From assembly GCF_000472865.1 (NCBI RefSeq), contig NZ_AXAP01000024.1, positions 48,123-112,122 on the forward strand: 64,000 bases of DNA, in the 5' to 3' direction. This stretch comes from Bradyrhizobium elkanii WSM2783 (GTDB lineage Bacteria; Pseudomonadota; Alphaproteobacteria; Rhizobiales; Xanthobacteraceae). This document shows positions 45,196-54,182 of this stretch, piece after piece. The notes beneath the pieces are model-generated. The model ran no database searches, was not told the DNA's origin, and saw only the letters and a list, made by a program, of their open reading frames with translations. Within the stretch, counting starts at the first letter, position 1; every line of letters starts with the position of its first letter. A program made the translations under genes and the position numbers.

Positions 45196-46044
45196 TTACG
45201 CCACGACGGGGGCGGACGGCTGCACCAGCAGCGTCGGGACGCTGCAGGTGCTACTGTGCACGGTCATCACGCGCGTGCCCGGCTTGCGGCCGGTGCGGAT
45301 TTCGGAGACGTCGACGCCGGCGGCAACGAGCCGCGCATGAGTGGCATCGATGTCGGTGACGCGCCAGCAGATGCCGCGCAGGCGGTCGGGTGCATCGGCC
45401 TCCGTCTTGCCGGGCTTGTGCGCGACCTCGACGATCAAATCGCCGCAGCGGAAGAACATCAGCCGGCCCCAATCTGCGTGCGAACGATCCAGCGCCATGT
45501 CGAGGCCGAGGCGGGCGCCATAGAGCGCGGCGGCGCGTTCGGGATCGGCGGTCGCAACCACCACGTGATCCATGGCGGTGATGCCCGCGGGCTGGGTGCG
45601 CACCGAGAGCGGGCGCTCCTGCTCGCGCTCGAGGAAGAACATCCGCACGCCGCGCGTCGCGTCGGTGGCGGCGCGGGTGCGCTTCCACGATAGCGTCGCG
45701 CCGGAGATCTCGTCCTGGCTCTCCACCTCCGAGACCGGCTCCGGCCGCAGCGTCAGCCGCTCCAGCCTGCGATGCATCTTTTCGATATCGTTGGTGCGGA
45801 AGCACAGGCTCGCTAACCCCTCGCCCTGCGATGCCAACACGGCGCGAATCCGGCCCGCATTCTCGCCCTCGCCGCTCGGCGCCATCAATTCCACCGATGT
45901 GTTGTCCAGCGTGAACAGCACCCGCGCCGCGCCGTCGCTGACGTTCTTCCACGCTGGCGAGCGTGCGAACAGCGTCTCATGAGCCGCTGTCGCCGCCTCG
46001 ATATCGCCGGTGAGGACGACGACATGGTCGAGCGCGGTGATCAT
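45196..46044 (-). CDS. VOC-superfamily (glyoxalase/dioxygenase fold) protein with two domains
   Basis: This 282-residue protein contains two vicinal-oxygen-chelate modules: ITALDHVVVLTGDIEAA at the start and ITAMDHVVVATADPERAA at about residue 135. Such tandem folds bind a divalent metal through His and Glu residues. The ATG at 46044 overlaps the stop of the dehydrogenase gene (ATGA), so the two are translationally coupled. The substrate is unknown; lyase, dioxygenase or binding functions are possible. Confidence 0.83.
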   Translation of the reverse strand: MITALDHVVVLTGDIEAATAAHETLFARSPAWKNVSDGAARVLFTLDNTSVELMAPSGEGENAGRIRAVLASQGEGLASLCFRTNDIEKMHRRLERLTLRPEPVSEVESQDEISGATLSWKRTRAATDATRGVRMFFLEREQERPLSVRTQPAGITAMDHVVVATADPERAAALYGARLGLDMALDRSHADWGRLMFFRCGDLIVEVAHKPGKTEADAPDRLRGICWRVTDIDATHARLVAAGVDVSEIRTGRKPGTRVMTVHSSTCSVPTLLVQPSAPVVA

Positions 46045-47300
46045 GGGAACAGCCCCCGCGTGTTCTTGGCGGCACGGACTTTCTCCACACCGATCGCCAT
46101 CGCCGCGGTGCGATGCGGGATGTTGTCCGTCTTCGCGCGCTTCAACATCGTCTCGAAGGCGCGGTCGAGGATCTGGTATTCGCGTCGCATCACCTCCTCC
46201 TCTTCCCAAAACAATTGCTGCAGATCCTGCACCCATTCGAAGTAGCTGACCACCACGCCGCCGGAATTGCAGAGGATATCGGGAATGAGGAATATTTCAT
46301 CTCGACGCTTGTCCAGGACAAGATCGGCCTCCGGCGTGGTCGGACCGTTGGCGCCTTCCGCCAGCACGCGGCACCTGAGCTTGCCGGCGACGCGAGCGTC
46401 GATCACGCGCTCCATCGCGGCCGGCACCAGCACGTCGCAGGGCAGCGTCAGTACCTCGGCGGGATCGAAATGCAGTTCGTTGGAGAAGCCCGCGATGCTG
46501 CCATGGAGCTGCGCATGGTGCATCAGCGCCGGGATGTCGAGGCCCTTCTCGTCATAGAGCGCGCCGGTGTGGTCGGAGACCGCTGTTATCTTGAGGCCGT
46601 AGTGATGCAACTCCAGCGCTGCATAGGAACCGACATTGCCGAAGCCCTGGACTACGGCGGTGGCGCCGGAGAGATTGATCCCAAGCTCCTTCAGCACTCG
46701 CCTGGCGAGATAGGCGACGCCGCGCCCGGTCGCCTCGCGCCGGCCGAGGGTGCCGCCGGAAGAAACCGGCTTTCCCGTGACGATCTCGGTCACAGTCTGG
46801 CCCTGGTACATCGAGTAGGTATCCATGAACCAGGCCATCACCTGTTCATTAGTGCCCATGTCCGGGGCCATCACATCGGTGTGCGGGCCGACGAAGGGAA
46901 TCATCTCCTGCATGTAGCGCCGCGACAGCGACTCCAGTTCACGCTTGGAGATCTGCGTCACATCGACATTGACCCCGCCCTTGGCGCCGCCATAGGGAAG
47001 ACCGACAAGAGCGCATTTCCAGCTCATCCAGATCGCGAGTGCGGCGACCTCGCCGATATCGACGGAGGGCGCAAAGCGGGTGCCGCCTTTGGTCGGGCCC
47101 ATGGTGAGATGGTGCTGGACGCGATAGCCCTCGAACACCGCCACCGTGCCGTCATCGCGGTGGATTGGGCACGAGACCGTGACCGAGCGTTTCGGCATCA
47201 GCAGCCGGTCGCGCTCGTCCATGGGGATTTCGAGATGGTTGGCGATCACGTTGAACTGGTTCGCCGCCATCTCGAACACCGGCCCGGAATATACGGTCAT
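46041..47300 (-). CDS. Glu/Leu/Phe/Val dehydrogenase family protein (glutamate dehydrogenase type)
   Basis: The 419-residue enzyme starts at MTVYSGPVF (47300; GGGGGTAGGG upstream). The catalytic Lys is in LPYGGAKGGV, substrate Lys in MGPTKGGTRFAP, and the NAD fold in VVQGFGNVGSYAA. It reversibly deaminates an amino acid, most probably glutamate, to the 2-oxoacid. The coupled VOC gene is an unusual partner and may mean a less common substrate. It is divergent from a PfkB kinase across 220 bases; I found no convincing hexamer pair there. Confidence 0.9.
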   Translation of the reverse strand: MTVYSGPVFEMAANQFNVIANHLEIPMDERDRLLMPKRSVTVSCPIHRDDGTVAVFEGYRVQHHLTMGPTKGGTRFAPSVDIGEVAALAIWMSWKCALVGLPYGGAKGGVNVDVTQISKRELESLSRRYMQEMIPFVGPHTDVMAPDMGTNEQVMAWFMDTYSMYQGQTVTEIVTGKPVSSGGTLGRREATGRGVAYLARRVLKELGINLSGATAVVQGFGNVGSYAALELHHYGLKITAVSDHTGALYDEKGLDIPALMHHAQLHGSIAGFSNELHFDPAEVLTLPCDVLVPAAMERVIDARVAGKLRCRVLAEGANGPTTPEADLVLDKRRDEIFLIPDILCNSGGVVVSYFEWVQDLQQLFWEEEEVMRREYQILDRAFETMLKRAKTDNIPHRTAAMAIGVEKVRAAKNTRGLFP

Positions 47301-47520
47301 CGCCCTACCCCCATTGTATTGCAACCAGGAACTCAGGACAGCCACCGTCCGTTATCGGACGGCATGCTGGCAAACGCGGGAACGGTGGTAGTCCGCTCAC
47401 TTGGCCATCTCAAGCCGCAAAGACGGCATGGTTGCGAATAATTTCGGCGAACGCACATAATATCCGGTGCTAAGCTGAAGCTGCCGCCGGGACCACCCAT
47501 CACCTCACGACGGAAAACGA

Positions 47521-48414
47521 ATGCAGGCCCTCTTCATCGGACAGACCTATATCGACGTCACCTTCATCACCGACCATCTGCCGACCGGCGACGAGAAACA
47601 TGTGGCCGACGCCTATGCGGTCTCCTTCGGCGGCAATGCCGTCACTGCGGCATTTTGCTGCGCCAAGCTCGGCATCGTGCCGGACCTGATCGCCACGATG
47701 GCGAATGATTGGCTCGGGCGGATGTTCTGGGACATGGCCGCGAAGTACGGAATCTCCGTCCATCCGCGCAAGGTCAATTCATCCTCGCTGTCCTTCATCA
47801 TGCCGAAGGATGGCAAGCGCGCCATCGTCCGCTGCCGCGACGACGAGCATATTCATCCCTTCCCGCTGTTGAACCTGAAGGGCTGCCGCGCGCTGCATAT
47901 CGACGGCCACCAGCCGGACGCTGCCATTCATTATGCAAAGCTTTGCCGCGAGGATGGCATCCTGACCTCGCTCGACGGCGGCGGCCTGCGCACCAACACC
48001 CATGAGCTATTGGAATATATCGACGTCGCGATCGTCGCCGAGCGCCTCTGCGAGCAGATGGACCTGACGCCGGAAAAGATGCTCGATTATCTCAAGGGCC
48101 GCGGCTGCCGGGTTGGCGGAGTGACGCAGGGCGAGAAGGGCCTGCTCTGGTATGACGAAGCCGGCGTGGTCCGCACCATGCCTGCGCTGCCGATCCCGCG
48201 CGAGCGCGTGATCGACACCAACGGCGCCGGCGATGTGTTCCATGGCGCTTACATCTATTCCTATCTCGCGCATCCCGGCAAAACCTGGAGCGATCATTTC
48301 GAACTCGCGCGCGCGGCGTCGACCTACAAGATCCAGAAGCTCGGCAACGAGGCAGGCCTGCCGACGCTTACCGACATCGAGGCGGTGAAGCGGGAGTTCC
48401 AGATCAACGCGTAA
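47521..48414 (+). CDS. PfkB-family sugar kinase
   Basis: The 297-residue kinase has the N-terminal sugar site FGGNAVTAAFCCAKLG and the C-terminal anion-hole motif DTNGAGDVFHGAY with the catalytic Asp. It is followed after 15 bases by a second PfkB kinase in the same direction. The substrate is unknown: fructose, 2-keto-3-deoxy-sugar acid and adenosine-type ligands are all possible for the family. Confidence 0.88.
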   Translation: MQALFIGQTYIDVTFITDHLPTGDEKHVADAYAVSFGGNAVTAAFCCAKLGIVPDLIATMANDWLGRMFWDMAAKYGISVHPRKVNSSSLSFIMPKDGKRAIVRCRDDEHIHPFPLLNLKGCRALHIDGHQPDAAIHYAKLCREDGILTSLDGGGLRTNTHELLEYIDVAIVAERLCEQMDLTPEKMLDYLKGRGCRVGGVTQGEKGLLWYDEAGVVRTMPALPIPRERVIDTNGAGDVFHGAYIYSYLAHPGKTWSDHFELARAASTYKIQKLGNEAGLPTLTDIEAVKREFQINA

Positions 48415-48429
48415 GGGAGCGCTCTTGGC

Positions 48430-49341
48430 ATGCGGCGGGTTTTCGTCGCCGGCAGCATCAACATGGATGTGGTCGCAACCGCCGAGCGTCACCCGCGCGT
48501 CGGCGAAACCGTTGCGGGCAGCGCTGTGCTCTATTTCCCCGGCGGCAAAGGCGCCAACCAGGCCGTCGCCGCCGCCAAGCTCGGCGCGCCATCCACGCTG
48601 ATCGGCCGGCTGGGCAAGGACGCTTTCGGAGAGCAGTTGCGGACGTTCCTCGCAGCCCAAGGCGTCGACCTCAGCTTCGTCAAGGACACGCCCGAGGCGC
48701 ATACGGGCACCGCGATCATCACCGTCGCGGATGCGGATAACACCATCGTCGTGGTGCCCGGCGCGAATGCGCTGGTCGATGCCGACGACGTCGCAATGCC
48801 CGTGCTGGCAAAAGGCGACATTGCGGTGAGCCAGTTCGAAATTCCGCAGGCGGCCATCACCGCCTTTTTCAGGAGCGCCCGGGCCGCCGGCGCCACCACG
48901 GTCCTCAATCCCGCACCGGCCAGGAAATTCGACGGCGAATTGCTCGACCTCGTCGATATTCTCGTCCTCAACGAAACCGAACTCGGCTTCCTGACGGGAC
49001 GCGAGCTGCGCGACAACGACGATTACACCCGCTTTATCGATGCCGCCCATTCATTGGCGGGAAGCGACAGAATCATCTGCGTCACGCTCGGCAAACGCGG
49101 CGTGCTGGCGCTGGTCAAAGATGAGCCGCTGATCGTGGCCGGGCGCGAGGTCAAGGCGATCGACACCACGGGCGCCGGCGATTGCTTCGTCGGCGCACTG
49201 GCCTCGCAACTCGCCGGCGGAAACAATCTTCGTGATGCGCTGGGTTACGCCAACGTCGCCGCATCCATCTGCGTGCAACGAATGGGCGCCGCGCCATCGA
49301 TGCCGACTGCGGCAGAGGTTGCGAATATACTCAACACGTAG
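48430..49341 (+). CDS. Ribokinase-like PfkB-family kinase
   Basis: This 303-residue protein is closer to ribokinase than its neighbour: VFVAGSINMDVVATAERHPRVGET at the start, PGGKGANQAVAAAKLG as sugar site and DTTGAGDCFVGAL as catalytic motif. It would phosphorylate ribose or a related sugar. The stop TAG at 49339-49341 is made of bases 2-4 of an inverted repeat that begins at 49338, so the C-terminus (VANILNT) seems to have been set by the repeat. Confidence 0.88.
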   Translation: MRRVFVAGSINMDVVATAERHPRVGETVAGSAVLYFPGGKGANQAVAAAKLGAPSTLIGRLGKDAFGEQLRTFLAAQGVDLSFVKDTPEAHTGTAIITVADADNTIVVVPGANALVDADDVAMPVLAKGDIAVSQFEIPQAAITAFFRSARAAGATTVLNPAPARKFDGELLDLVDILVLNETELGFLTGRELRDNDDYTRFIDAAHSLAGSDRIICVTLGKRGVLALVKDEPLIVAGREVKAIDTTGAGDCFVGALASQLAGGNNLRDALGYANVAASICVQRMGAAPSMPTAAEVANILNT

Positions 49342-49413
49342 GGTGGGCAAAGCGTAGCGTGCCCACCATTTCATGCTGTGCTCTCGAAGGTGGGCACGCT
49401 GCGCTTTGCCCAC
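49338..49413. repeat. Dispersed inverted repeat, family G (GTAGGGTGGGCAAAGCG type)
   Basis: GTAGGGTGGGCAAAGCGTAG and CGTGCCCACC mirror GGTGGGCACG and CGCTTTGCCCACCC at the right. It begins inside the ribokinase gene and supplies its stop codon. Another copy starts at 63958 and runs off the window. Confidence 0.88.
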
Positions 49414-49422
49414 CCGACAAAT

Positions 49423-50643
49423 TCACATCAATGCGCTCTTGAGATCAAACGACGGATCGGCCGCCTGCTCCGGTGTGATCGAGCCGCCAGCGCCGAGCAA
49501 TCTTCGGCCGAACATATGGTCGCCGGCACGGTTGACGGATTCGATGCCGACGAGATGGCCATCGCGATAACAAAATGCCGAGAACTGTCCCTGCTCGCGA
49601 TCACCGCGCACCACGACGCGATCATAGCCGGTGGTCAGGCCTGCCATCTGCAATTTGTCGGGCCCCTGGTCGCTCCAGAACCACGGCAGCCCATCATAGG
49701 CTTTCGCATGGCCCGTGAGCCGCGCGGCGACGCAGCGGGCATGGTCGGTCGCGTTCTGCACCGACTCCAGCCGCAGCGAGCCGCCGAACCGCTCGCTCTT
49801 GTAGAGCGCGCAATCGCCGATGGCCGAGATATTCGGATCCGAGGTGAGCAGATGCTCGTCGACGATGATGCCGGACGCCACCGGCAAGCCGGCTTCCGCC
49901 ACGATCTCGACATTCGGTAACACACCGACGCCGACCACGACGAGGTCGGCCGGGATATGCCGGCCGTCGCTGAGGCTGACGCCGGTCACCCTGGCGCCAT
50001 CGGCCTCGATGCTCGTGACCTGAACGCCGAGATGGATGCGGATGCCGGCGGCCGTATGCCGCGACTGGAAGTAGCCGGAGATTTCCGCCGTCACCGCGCG
50101 CGCCATGACGCGTCCCGCCAGTTCGACCACATCGACCTCAAGCCCCTTCGCGCGCGCGGTTGCGGCGAACTCCAGCCCGATGAAGCCGGCGCCGATCACG
50201 ACGACGCGCAGGCCGGGCTTGAGCAGATGTCGCAACGCTTCGCTCTCGTCCAGGGTACGCAGGTAGCGCACCGCTTCCAGATTGGCATTGGGGATATCGA
50301 GCAGCCGGTTGCGTGCGCCGGTCGCAAGCACCAGGTGCCCGTAATCGAGCGACGCGCCGGAATGGAGCATGATCTTTCGCGCAGCACGATCGATCGACAC
50401 GGACCGATCGGTGATCAGTTCGATGCCCTGGTCGAGATAGAATTTTCCCGGTCGGAACATCAGCGTCTCCGGCCCGCCGGTTCCCTTGAGGTAAGCCTTC
50501 GACAAAGGCGGACGCTGGTATGGCAGATGGCCTTCGTCATTGATGAGCGCGATGCGCTCGGCAAAGCCGTCCTGCCGCAGGGACGCCGCTAGCTGGAAGC
50601 CGGCATGCCCCGCGCCGACGATGATCACCGGTCCTGTCGTCAT
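49423..50643 (-). CDS. FAD-dependent ferredoxin/rubredoxin reductase-type oxidoreductase
   Basis: The 406-residue protein starts at MTTGPVIIVG (50643). Two Rossmann motifs are visible: FAD in IIVGAGHAGFQLAAS and NAD(P)H in VVIGAGFIGLEFAA; the FAD-closing motif is ISAIGDCALY. It matches reductases that feed electrons to [2Fe-2S] ferredoxins for P450s or ring-hydroxylating dioxygenases. No ferredoxin is adjacent, so the partner is elsewhere. It is divergent from the enoyl-CoA hydratase gene. Confidence 0.9.
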   Translation of the reverse strand: MTTGPVIIVGAGHAGFQLAASLRQDGFAERIALINDEGHLPYQRPPLSKAYLKGTGGPETLMFRPGKFYLDQGIELITDRSVSIDRAARKIMLHSGASLDYGHLVLATGARNRLLDIPNANLEAVRYLRTLDESEALRHLLKPGLRVVVIGAGFIGLEFAATARAKGLEVDVVELAGRVMARAVTAEISGYFQSRHTAAGIRIHLGVQVTSIEADGARVTGVSLSDGRHIPADLVVVGVGVLPNVEIVAEAGLPVASGIIVDEHLLTSDPNISAIGDCALYKSERFGGSLRLESVQNATDHARCVAARLTGHAKAYDGLPWFWSDQGPDKLQMAGLTTGYDRVVVRGDREQGQFSAFCYRDGHLVGIESVNRAGDHMFGRRLLGAGGSITPEQAADPSFDLKSALM

Positions 50644-50899
50644 CGCAACAATCCAGTTACGAGCGCGCTGAAGCGACCCATGCCATTTCCTCACTTAGAT
50701 GTTGGCTTGTTCGCGTCGTCCGTGCGGCGCTCGTGTCCGCGTCCCGAACGATGGCAGGCGCCATTTGGCCTCATGCTTTGCCGCGATGCAAGAGTGTTTC
50801 CGGCGGCGAAACCAAATAAGGCGGCATTTTATGGAGAGTGGGATTGTCACCCCTGCGATCTGCGCCTTAAATGTCGGCCAACCATCCCGGAGGCCGCTC

Positions 50900-51688
50900 A
50901 TGCCGACACCCTCTGCTACCGACCCGGCGCTGCTTAACATCGACGGCGCGATTGCGACAATTACCCTCAACCGGCCGGCGGCCTTCAACGCGATCGATCT
51001 GTCGATCGCAAAGAAGCTCGAGCAGTTTGGCGCTGAAGTCGAGGGCAACGACAATATCCGCGTGCTGGTGATCGAAGGCGCGGGCCGCGCTTTCTGCGCC
51101 GGCGGCGATCTGCAAACCATCGGCGCGGCCGTTGAGGCCAATGATGTCGACTCGGTCGTTGGCGAGTTGCTAAAGCATTACCACGCTTTCATCGCGACGC
51201 TCAGGCGGATGCCCAAGCTCGTGCTGGCGAGCGTGCACGGTTCGGCGGCCGGCGCCGGCCTGTCGCTCGCCTTTGTTGCCGACCTCTGCATCGCGGCCGA
51301 GGACGCTCGCTTCACGCCTGCCTATGCCAAGATCGGCGTCTCGCCCGATGGCGGCGGCACCGTCGGACTTGCCGCGAGCGTTGGGCCTCGCCGTGCGCTG
51401 CAGATCTTCCTGGCCGAGGACGGTTTTTCGGCGGCGCAGGCTTACGATTGGGGCCTCGTCGCGAAGGTGGTTCCGGCAATCGAGCTGAAGGCCGCGACAC
51501 GCGAGTTTGCGCTGAGGCTCGCGCAGAATGCGCCGGCAGGTCTGGCAGCGACCAAAGCCCTGATCCACCGCGCGCCGACGACGCCGATCCAGGCGCAGCT
51601 CGACGCCGAGCGTGACGCCATCATCGACTGCATGCAGACGGATGAATTCCGCGTCGCCGTGAAGAAATTCACCAGCAAGTCGAAATAG
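50900..51688 (+). CDS. Enoyl-CoA hydratase/isomerase family protein
   Basis: The 262-residue crotonase starts at 50900, chosen by CCGGAGG just upstream; a longer frame to 50699 is not protein-like. The CoA/oxyanion regions are GAGRAFCAGGDLQ and SVHGSAAGAGLSLAF. The usual hydratase Glu of the PE motif is replaced (TPAYAK), while an Asp is present in GVSPDGGG, as in PaaG-type isomerases. An isomerase or degradative role is therefore more likely than a classical hydratase. Confidence 0.88.
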   Translation: MPTPSATDPALLNIDGAIATITLNRPAAFNAIDLSIAKKLEQFGAEVEGNDNIRVLVIEGAGRAFCAGGDLQTIGAAVEANDVDSVVGELLKHYHAFIATLRRMPKLVLASVHGSAAGAGLSLAFVADLCIAAEDARFTPAYAKIGVSPDGGGTVGLAASVGPRRALQIFLAEDGFSAAQAYDWGLVAKVVPAIELKAATREFALRLAQNAPAGLAATKALIHRAPTTPIQAQLDAERDAIIDCMQTDEFRVAVKKFTSKSK

Positions 51689-51697
51689 GTTGGAGCC

Positions 51698-53404
51698 CTA
51701 CTCCTTCCCACCGACGCGCATGAAATCGAAATCGCAGCCTTCATCGGCCTGCAGGATGGTCTCGTTGAAGAGGTGCGCATAGCCGCGCTTCGCCCAATCG
51801 GGCGTAGCCCGCGGGGCCAGCGCGGCGCGGCGCTTCTGCAATTCGGCCTCGTCGACCAGAAGATCGATGCGGCGCTTTGCGACATCGAGCTGGATCATGT
51901 CGCCGTTCTTCACGAGCGCCAGCGGACCGCCGACGGCCGATTCAGGCGTGATGTGCAGCACGATGGTGCCGAATGCCGTGCCGCTCATGCGCGCATCCGA
52001 AATCCGCACCATGTCCTTCACACCGGCACGTGCAAGCTTCCTGGGGATCGGCAGATACCCAGCCTCGGGCATGCCGGGCGCACCCTTGGGGCCGGCATTG
52101 CGCAGCACCAACACGTCGTCGGCGGTGACATCCAGTTCGGGATCATCGACGCGGAGCGTCATGTCTTCGACGGATTCGAACACGACGGCGCGCCCGGTAT
52201 GCTGCAATAGCTTCGGGCTCGCGGCGGACTGCTTGATGACTGCGCCGCGCGGCGCCAGATTGCCGTGCAGGATCGCCATCGCGCCCTCGGCCTTGATCGG
52301 ATTCTGGCGCGAGCGGATCGCATCCTGCCCCGGCACGTCCTCGGCTGCCGCAACGACCTCGCGCAGCGTCTGCCCGGTGATGGTTTTCGCATCGAGATCG
52401 ATGAGTTCGCCGAGTTGCGCCATCAGCTTCGGCACACCGCCGGCATGATGGAAATGCTCCATGTAATGCTCGCCCGTTGGCTTCAGGTCGACCAAAACAG
52501 GCACCTCGCGGCCGAGCTTATCGAAAGCTTCGAGGTCGATCTTGTGCGGCGAGCGATGTGCGATGGCAGTCAGGTGGATGAGACCGTTGGTCGAACCGCC
52601 GATCGCCTGCATCACGACCTGCGCGTTACGGAACGAGGCCGGCGTCAGGATTTCGCTCGGCTTCGGCCCTTTGGCCTTTGCCATCGCGGCGGCGGTCCTG
52701 CCGCTCGCTTCCGCGGAGCGGAAGCGCTCGGCGTGCGGCGCCGGGATCGTCGCACTCATCGGCAGCGACAGTCCGAGCGCCTCGGTGACGCAGGCCATGG
52801 TGGAGGCGGTGCCCATCACCATGCAGGTGCCGACGGAAGGCGCGAGCCGGCCGTTGACCGCCTCGATCTCGTTATCGTCGATCTCGCCGGCGCGATATTT
52901 GCCCCACAGCCGCCGGCAATCGGTGCAGGCCCCTAACACCTCGCCCTTGTGATGGCCGACCACCATCGGCCCCACCGGAATGACCACCGTCGGCAGGTCG
53001 GCGCTGACGGCGGCCATGATCTGCGCCGGCAGCGTCTTGTCGCAGCCGCCGATGACGACGACCGCGTCCATCGGCTGGGCGCGGATCATCTCCTCCGTGT
53101 CCATCGCCATCAGATTGCGCAGATACATCGAGGTCGGATGCGCAAAGCTTTCCGCGATCGAGATCGTCGGGAATACGAACGGCATCGCGCCTGACAGCAT
53201 CACGCCGCGCTTCACCGCCTCGAGGATCTGCGGGACGTTGCCGTGGCAGGGATTGTAGTCGCTATAGGTATTAGTGATGCCGACGATCGGACGATCGAGC
53301 GCGTCGTCCGAATAGCCCATCGCCTTGATAAAGGCTTTGCGCAGGAATAGCGAGAACCCGGCGTCGCCATAGCTCGTCAGCCCCTTGCGCAGACCTTCAG
53401 CCAT
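51698..53404 (-). CDS. IlvD/Edd-family dehydratase (sugar-acid or dihydroxy-acid dehydratase)
   Basis: The 568-residue iron-sulfur dehydratase has cluster cysteines in YNPCHGN, IGGCDKT and LGACTDCRRL, and the C-terminal SDARMSGT active-site segment. The family includes dihydroxy-acid dehydratase (IlvD), 6-phosphogluconate dehydratase and pentonate dehydratases. The length and the nearby uronate dehydrogenase, lactonase and aldehyde dehydrogenase genes favour a sugar-acid dehydratase over branched-chain biosynthesis, but this is inference. GGAAAC precedes the ATG. It has its own promoter with an overlapping dyad. Confidence 0.86.
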   Translation of the reverse strand: MAEGLRKGLTSYGDAGFSLFLRKAFIKAMGYSDDALDRPIVGITNTYSDYNPCHGNVPQILEAVKRGVMLSGAMPFVFPTISIAESFAHPTSMYLRNLMAMDTEEMIRAQPMDAVVVIGGCDKTLPAQIMAAVSADLPTVVIPVGPMVVGHHKGEVLGACTDCRRLWGKYRAGEIDDNEIEAVNGRLAPSVGTCMVMGTASTMACVTEALGLSLPMSATIPAPHAERFRSAEASGRTAAAMAKAKGPKPSEILTPASFRNAQVVMQAIGGSTNGLIHLTAIAHRSPHKIDLEAFDKLGREVPVLVDLKPTGEHYMEHFHHAGGVPKLMAQLGELIDLDAKTITGQTLREVVAAAEDVPGQDAIRSRQNPIKAEGAMAILHGNLAPRGAVIKQSAASPKLLQHTGRAVVFESVEDMTLRVDDPELDVTADDVLVLRNAGPKGAPGMPEAGYLPIPRKLARAGVKDMVRISDARMSGTAFGTIVLHITPESAVGGPLALVKNGDMIQLDVAKRRIDLLVDEAELQKRRAALAPRATPDWAKRGYAHLFNETILQADEGCDFDFMRVGGKE

Positions 53405-53434
53405 TTTCTTGTTTCCTTCGGTTACAGTGCAGGC

Positions 53435-53464
53435 ACTAAAGGAGCCTGGCAGATCGTTGTCAAC
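53435..53464 (-). promoter_or_regulatory. Promoter of the IlvD/Edd gene with dyad over the -35
   Basis: Leftward TTGACA (53463-53458) and TTTAGT (53440-53435) are separated by 17 bases. The dyad GTTG-T-CAAC (53456-53464) overlaps the -35. The expected leader is about 25 bases. GntR-type sugar-acid regulators use TTGT/ACAA half-sites, so such control is plausible. Confidence 0.6.
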
Positions 53465-53603
53465 GTTGGATACCTAGCTACCCGGCGGGGCTAGCCGAAC
53501 ATCCAAAGGGTCGTATCTAATCGATTATTATCTCCGGCGCATCACGGGCGACAACAAAGACGCAATAGCAAACCAGGCTCATCGCAATCGGGACGGCGTG
53601 CTC

Positions 53604-54182
53604 ATGAAATTCGTGCATATGTTACTTTCGTCGATCACAGCATATCTCACACTCCTTAGCGCAGGCTTGGCTGCCGATCCTCGCGCCACGCAGCTCGCAT
53701 ACCAGCCGTGGATCAAAATTTGTCTGAACAACAACGCAAACTGCTTCGTCGGGATCGGTGCAAGCGGTTCATGTCAGCCGGCCGGCGGCAGCCTTACAAT
53801 CGCCTTACAGAACGACGGCGCGACCTTGTCCGCCCAGTTCGGAACGAGACGCGGGCTCGACGGACCAATCAGTGTTCAGATCGACCAAGATGACCCGATT
53901 TCCATAGCCAATCCTCGTTGTTACCCCACCAGCTGCGTAGGCACACTTAAGATTGACAACGAACTCATCGGGCGATTGAAGCGCTCTCAAACGATAACCT
54001 CAAAAGCGCTCGATACGAACGGCCAAGAGATCAAAATCCTGTTTTCCTCGGTTGATTTCGCCAAAGTCTACGACAGACCAGGAAGTGAACCTCGCGTATT
54101 TGAAGAAGCCCAGCAAAGTTTAAAGGAATTGCAGCGGCAGCGGCCGGAGGAGTTCAAGCAACTTCCTCCATGCGAAGACTGA
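53604..54182 (+). CDS. IalB-family periplasmic protein
   Basis: This 192-residue protein, starting at the ATG at 53604, has a signal peptide (MKFVHMLLSSITAYLTLLSAGLA) and the invasion-associated-locus-B core: WIKICLNN...CFVGIGASGSC, a cysteine pair in NPRCYPTSCVG and LSAQFGTRRG. Family members are periplasmic and often linked to stress or host contact; the biochemical role is unknown. The base composition is visibly more AT-rich than its neighbours (runs such as ATCAAAATTTGTCTGAACAA), which may mark recent acquisition. Its TGA is directly followed, with no spacer, by the stop of the convergent udh gene. Confidence 0.75.
   Translation: MKFVHMLLSSITAYLTLLSAGLAADPRATQLAYQPWIKICLNNNANCFVGIGASGSCQPAGGSLTIALQNDGATLSAQFGTRRGLDGPISVQIDQDDPISIANPRCYPTSCVGTLKIDNELIGRLKRSQTITSKALDTNGQEIKILFSSVDFAKVYDRPGSEPRVFEEAQQSLKELQRQRPEEFKQLPPCED

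Noticed and set aside
47400..47480. Promoter for the first PfkB kinase (TTGCGA ... TAATAT)
   Set aside because: The hexamers are 20 bases apart, too far for a standard sigma-70 promoter.
53458..53475. Shared 9-mer TATCCAACG in the IlvD promoter and in the ABC operon promoter near 44210
   Set aside because: About half an occurrence is expected by chance for a given 9-mer over both strands of 64 kb, and the flanks differ; no basis for a common regulator.
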